Assembly: GCA_964638815.1 (NCBI GenBank)
Contig: CAZXBB010000395.1
Span: forward strand, 1-13,435
Direction of reading: 5' to 3'
Length of the DNA stretch: 13,435 nucleotides
Source: CAZXBB01 sp964638815
GTDB lineage: Bacteria > Planctomycetota > Phycisphaerae > Phycisphaerales > SM1A02
Below are positions 11,970 to 13,435 of this stretch, one piece after another. The notes beneath the pieces were generated by a model that was not told the DNA's origin, did not search any database, and saw only the letters and a program-made list of their open reading frames with translations. A program made the position numbers and the translations under genes. Every line of letters starts with the position of its first letter. Positions within the stretch are counted from its first letter, which is position 1.

Positions 11970-13435
11970 TCACGGGCACGGCCCCCACGCCACCAGGATC
12001 GCGAGCAGATCCTCGAGGTTAGCGGCACCGTCGAGGACGAGATCGGCGCGGCAGTCGGCCGGCTCCTCGCCCCAGTTGGCGAGCAGGAGCAGGATGTCTC
12101 CGAACCCCACGCGACCGTCGTCATCGAGATCTCCCCAGACCAGCGCGGCCGCCGCCCCCGGGTGTTCGTACGCGCCGACATCGATGACGACCGGCGACCC
12201 GCACCCCGTGTCGACGGTCCCGACCACGTCTGCGAACCGCGCGTTCCCGTCCGCATCCGTCGGCACGACTTCGCACGTCGCACCGTCACCGTCGATGTCG
12301 AGCAGGTCCGCTGGCAGACTCCAGTTTCCACCAGCGTCGATGCACGGAGATTGGGCCAAAAGTCGGACGTCGTCGTCGACAGTCCCCACGATGCCGTCCG
12401 CGCCGGCGGCGTCCGCGAACCCGGGGTCGTCGCCGAAGTTGCCTCGGCCGCCGAGCGCCCCCGTCCAACCCTGGACGCACGAGTAGTCGACGCGTATCGC
12501 GCCATCGGGCTTGGCGAAGAGCTGCGCTCTCTCGTCCGTCGTGCCATTGCTCTCGTTCATCCAGAGGACGCTGCCGGCCACGCGGCAGAGCGAGTGGTGA
12601 TCCGACACGATGCCGCCACTGGCTAGCAGATCGCTGTTTCCGTACAGCGTGCAGTTCAGGAACTCGGGAAAAGCATCGACGGCGAACACCGCGCCTCCGG
12701 TTTCCGCGGTGTTGCCGCCAATGATGCAATTCATGAAACGCGGCCTCGAACCCCCGATGCACTCGACGGCCCCGCCACACTCCTCCGCGGCGTTGCCCAC
12801 GAGCAGGCACCGTACGAAGTCCACGTCACGAAGACCGTTCGTGAACACTGCCGCGCCGTGCACGTCCGCATTGCCGATGAACGCGCAACCTATGACGGTC
12901 GCTCCGCCCCGGAGCCCGATCCCACCCCCGGCATTGCCGCGAAACACGCATCGCTCGATTCGGGCGGGCGGCTCTTCACCGTCGATGGTGAGGCGTCCGC
13001 GCGCGTTGTTTTCGAAGACGCAGTCGAGCACTTCGGCCCTGCTGTCTTCCGCGACGAGCGGCGCGGCGAGATTGTCCCGAAACGTGCAATCGCGGAACGA
13101 CGCCATAGCGGCGTCCTTACTGTCACGGCAGTGAACCACGTCTCGGCCGTCGTTCTCGAAGAATTCGCAAGCCACGACCTCGACGTTGGCCTGAAAGCTG
13201 GCGAAGGCGCCGCCCTCGTCGTCGCTCACGTTGCGCCCAAACACACAGTTCGTGAGACAGACCTCCGCGCCGTCGAAGTACGCGCCGCCCCCGTCGCCCG
13301 TGGAAGTGTTGTCGAAGAAGTTGCAGTTTGAGATCGTGATCGGAATCGGTTGCTTCCCGTATATCGCGCCACCGAAGCCACCGTTGGTGTTGCGAAGAAA
13401 CTCGCAGCGTAGGAAGAAGACGGGCGCGATGCTGC
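11970..13435 (-). CDS. Secreted parallel beta-helix protein with dockerin-like tail, N-terminus beyond the window
   Basis: The frame is open from the right edge to the TGA at 11972-11970, giving 487 residues plus a partial codon. The GTG at 13244 is internal: conserved repeat sequence continues upstream of it without a stop. About the first 330 residues are repeats of the form F-x-N-C-x-F-x-x-N-xxx-GGA (for example SNCNFFDNTSTGDGGGAYF and NCIIGGNTAETGGAVF), typical of right-handed beta-helix proteins of the Pmp/right-handed-parallel-helix type. Then come RAQLFAKPDGAIRVDYSC, SPCIDAGGNWSLPADLLDIDGDG and VIDVGAYE, segments that usually end such domains. The last ~55 residues hold two dockerin-like units, DLDDDGRVGFGDILLLLANWG and a degenerate DLVLDGAANLEDLLAILVAWG. 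It is presumably exported and binds or modifies surface polysaccharide; no catalytic residues are assignable. Confidence 0.88.
   Translation of the reverse strand, partial: SIAPVFFLRCEFLRNTNGGFGGAIYGKQPIPITISNCNFFDNTSTGDGGGAYFDGAEVCLTNCVFGRNVSDDEGGAFASFQANVEVVACEFFENDGRDVVHCRDSKDAAMASFRDCTFRDNLAAPLVAEDSRAEVLDCVFENNARGRLTIDGEEPPARIERCVFRGNAGGGIGLRGGATVIGCAFIGNADVHGAAVFTNGLRDVDFVRCLLVGNAAEECGGAVECIGGSRPRFMNCIIGGNTAETGGAVFAVDAFPEFLNCTLYGNSDLLASGGIVSDHHSLCRVAGSVLWMNESNGTTDERAQLFAKPDGAIRVDYSCVQGWTGALGGRGNFGDDPGFADAAGADGIVGTVDDDVRLLAQSPCIDAGGNWSLPADLLDIDGDGATCEVVPTDADGNARFADVVGTVDTGCGSPVVIDVGAYEHPGAAAALVWGDLDDDGRVGFGDILLLLANWGEEPADCRADLVLDGAANLEDLLAILVAWGPCP

Noticed and set aside
13242..13244. GTG as the start of the beta-helix protein
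   Set aside because: Beta-helix repeat units continue in frame upstream to the window edge with no stop and no signal peptide at this position.

Overview
The window is GC-rich bacterial DNA with dense, mostly minus-strand genes. Two secreted proteins (4515-5327 and 11970-13435) end in paired DxDxDxxVGxxDLLxxLxxWG motifs, a dockerin-like C-terminal signature I associate with Planctomycetota of the class Phycisphaerae. That makes a Phycisphaerae-type planctomycete the best guess, by inference only. I saw no tRNA, rRNA, CRISPR array, insertion sequence or phage gene.

Layout, left to right. (1) 1-1088, minus: the N-terminal 362 residues of an isocitrate/isopropylmalate-family decarboxylating dehydrogenase, cut by the window edge, with its own probable extended -10 promoter among short tandem repeats. 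(2) 1347-4478, minus: a tight cluster read in the order HD-domain protein, single-chain homoaconitase-like hydratase, small DUF6265-type lipoprotein. (3) 4515-5327, minus: a secreted dockerin-tailed protein with a good sigma70-type promoter and ribosome binding site. (4) 5444-10116, minus: a five-gene operon with gaps of 18 bp or less: seven-to-eight-helix membrane protein, ATP-grasp CoA-ligase large subunit, CoA-ligase small subunit, citryl-CoA-lyase-like protein, GNAT acetyltransferase. (5) 10219-11733, plus: a divergently transcribed histidine ammonia-lyase family enzyme. (6) A 236-bp convergent spacer with two strong hairpins. (7) 11970 to the right edge, minus: a cysteine-containing parallel beta-helix protein with a dockerin-like tail, N-terminus missing.

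The most interesting content is metabolic. The three central genes of the operon have the order and content of the domains of ATP-citrate lyase (ATP-grasp/CoA-ligase beta, CoA-binding/phosphohistidine alpha, citrate-synthase-like lyase), kept as separate polypeptides, as in the two-step citryl-CoA synthetase plus citryl-CoA lyase system of some reductive-TCA bacteria. With the aconitase-superfamily hydratase and the isocitrate-type dehydrogenase nearby, the window could encode a connected acetyl-CoA / citrate / isocitrate / 2-oxoglutarate segment. Whether it runs reductively, oxidatively, or on a homologous substrate such as homocitrate cannot be settled from sequence alone.

At the DNA level there are two recurring patterns. 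Short tandem duplications (7 to 21 bp units) occur in spacers and at the start-proximal ends of three genes. Three gene starts have a -10-like hexamer 6-9 nt before ATG and no Shine-Dalgarno sequence, suggesting leaderless mRNAs.
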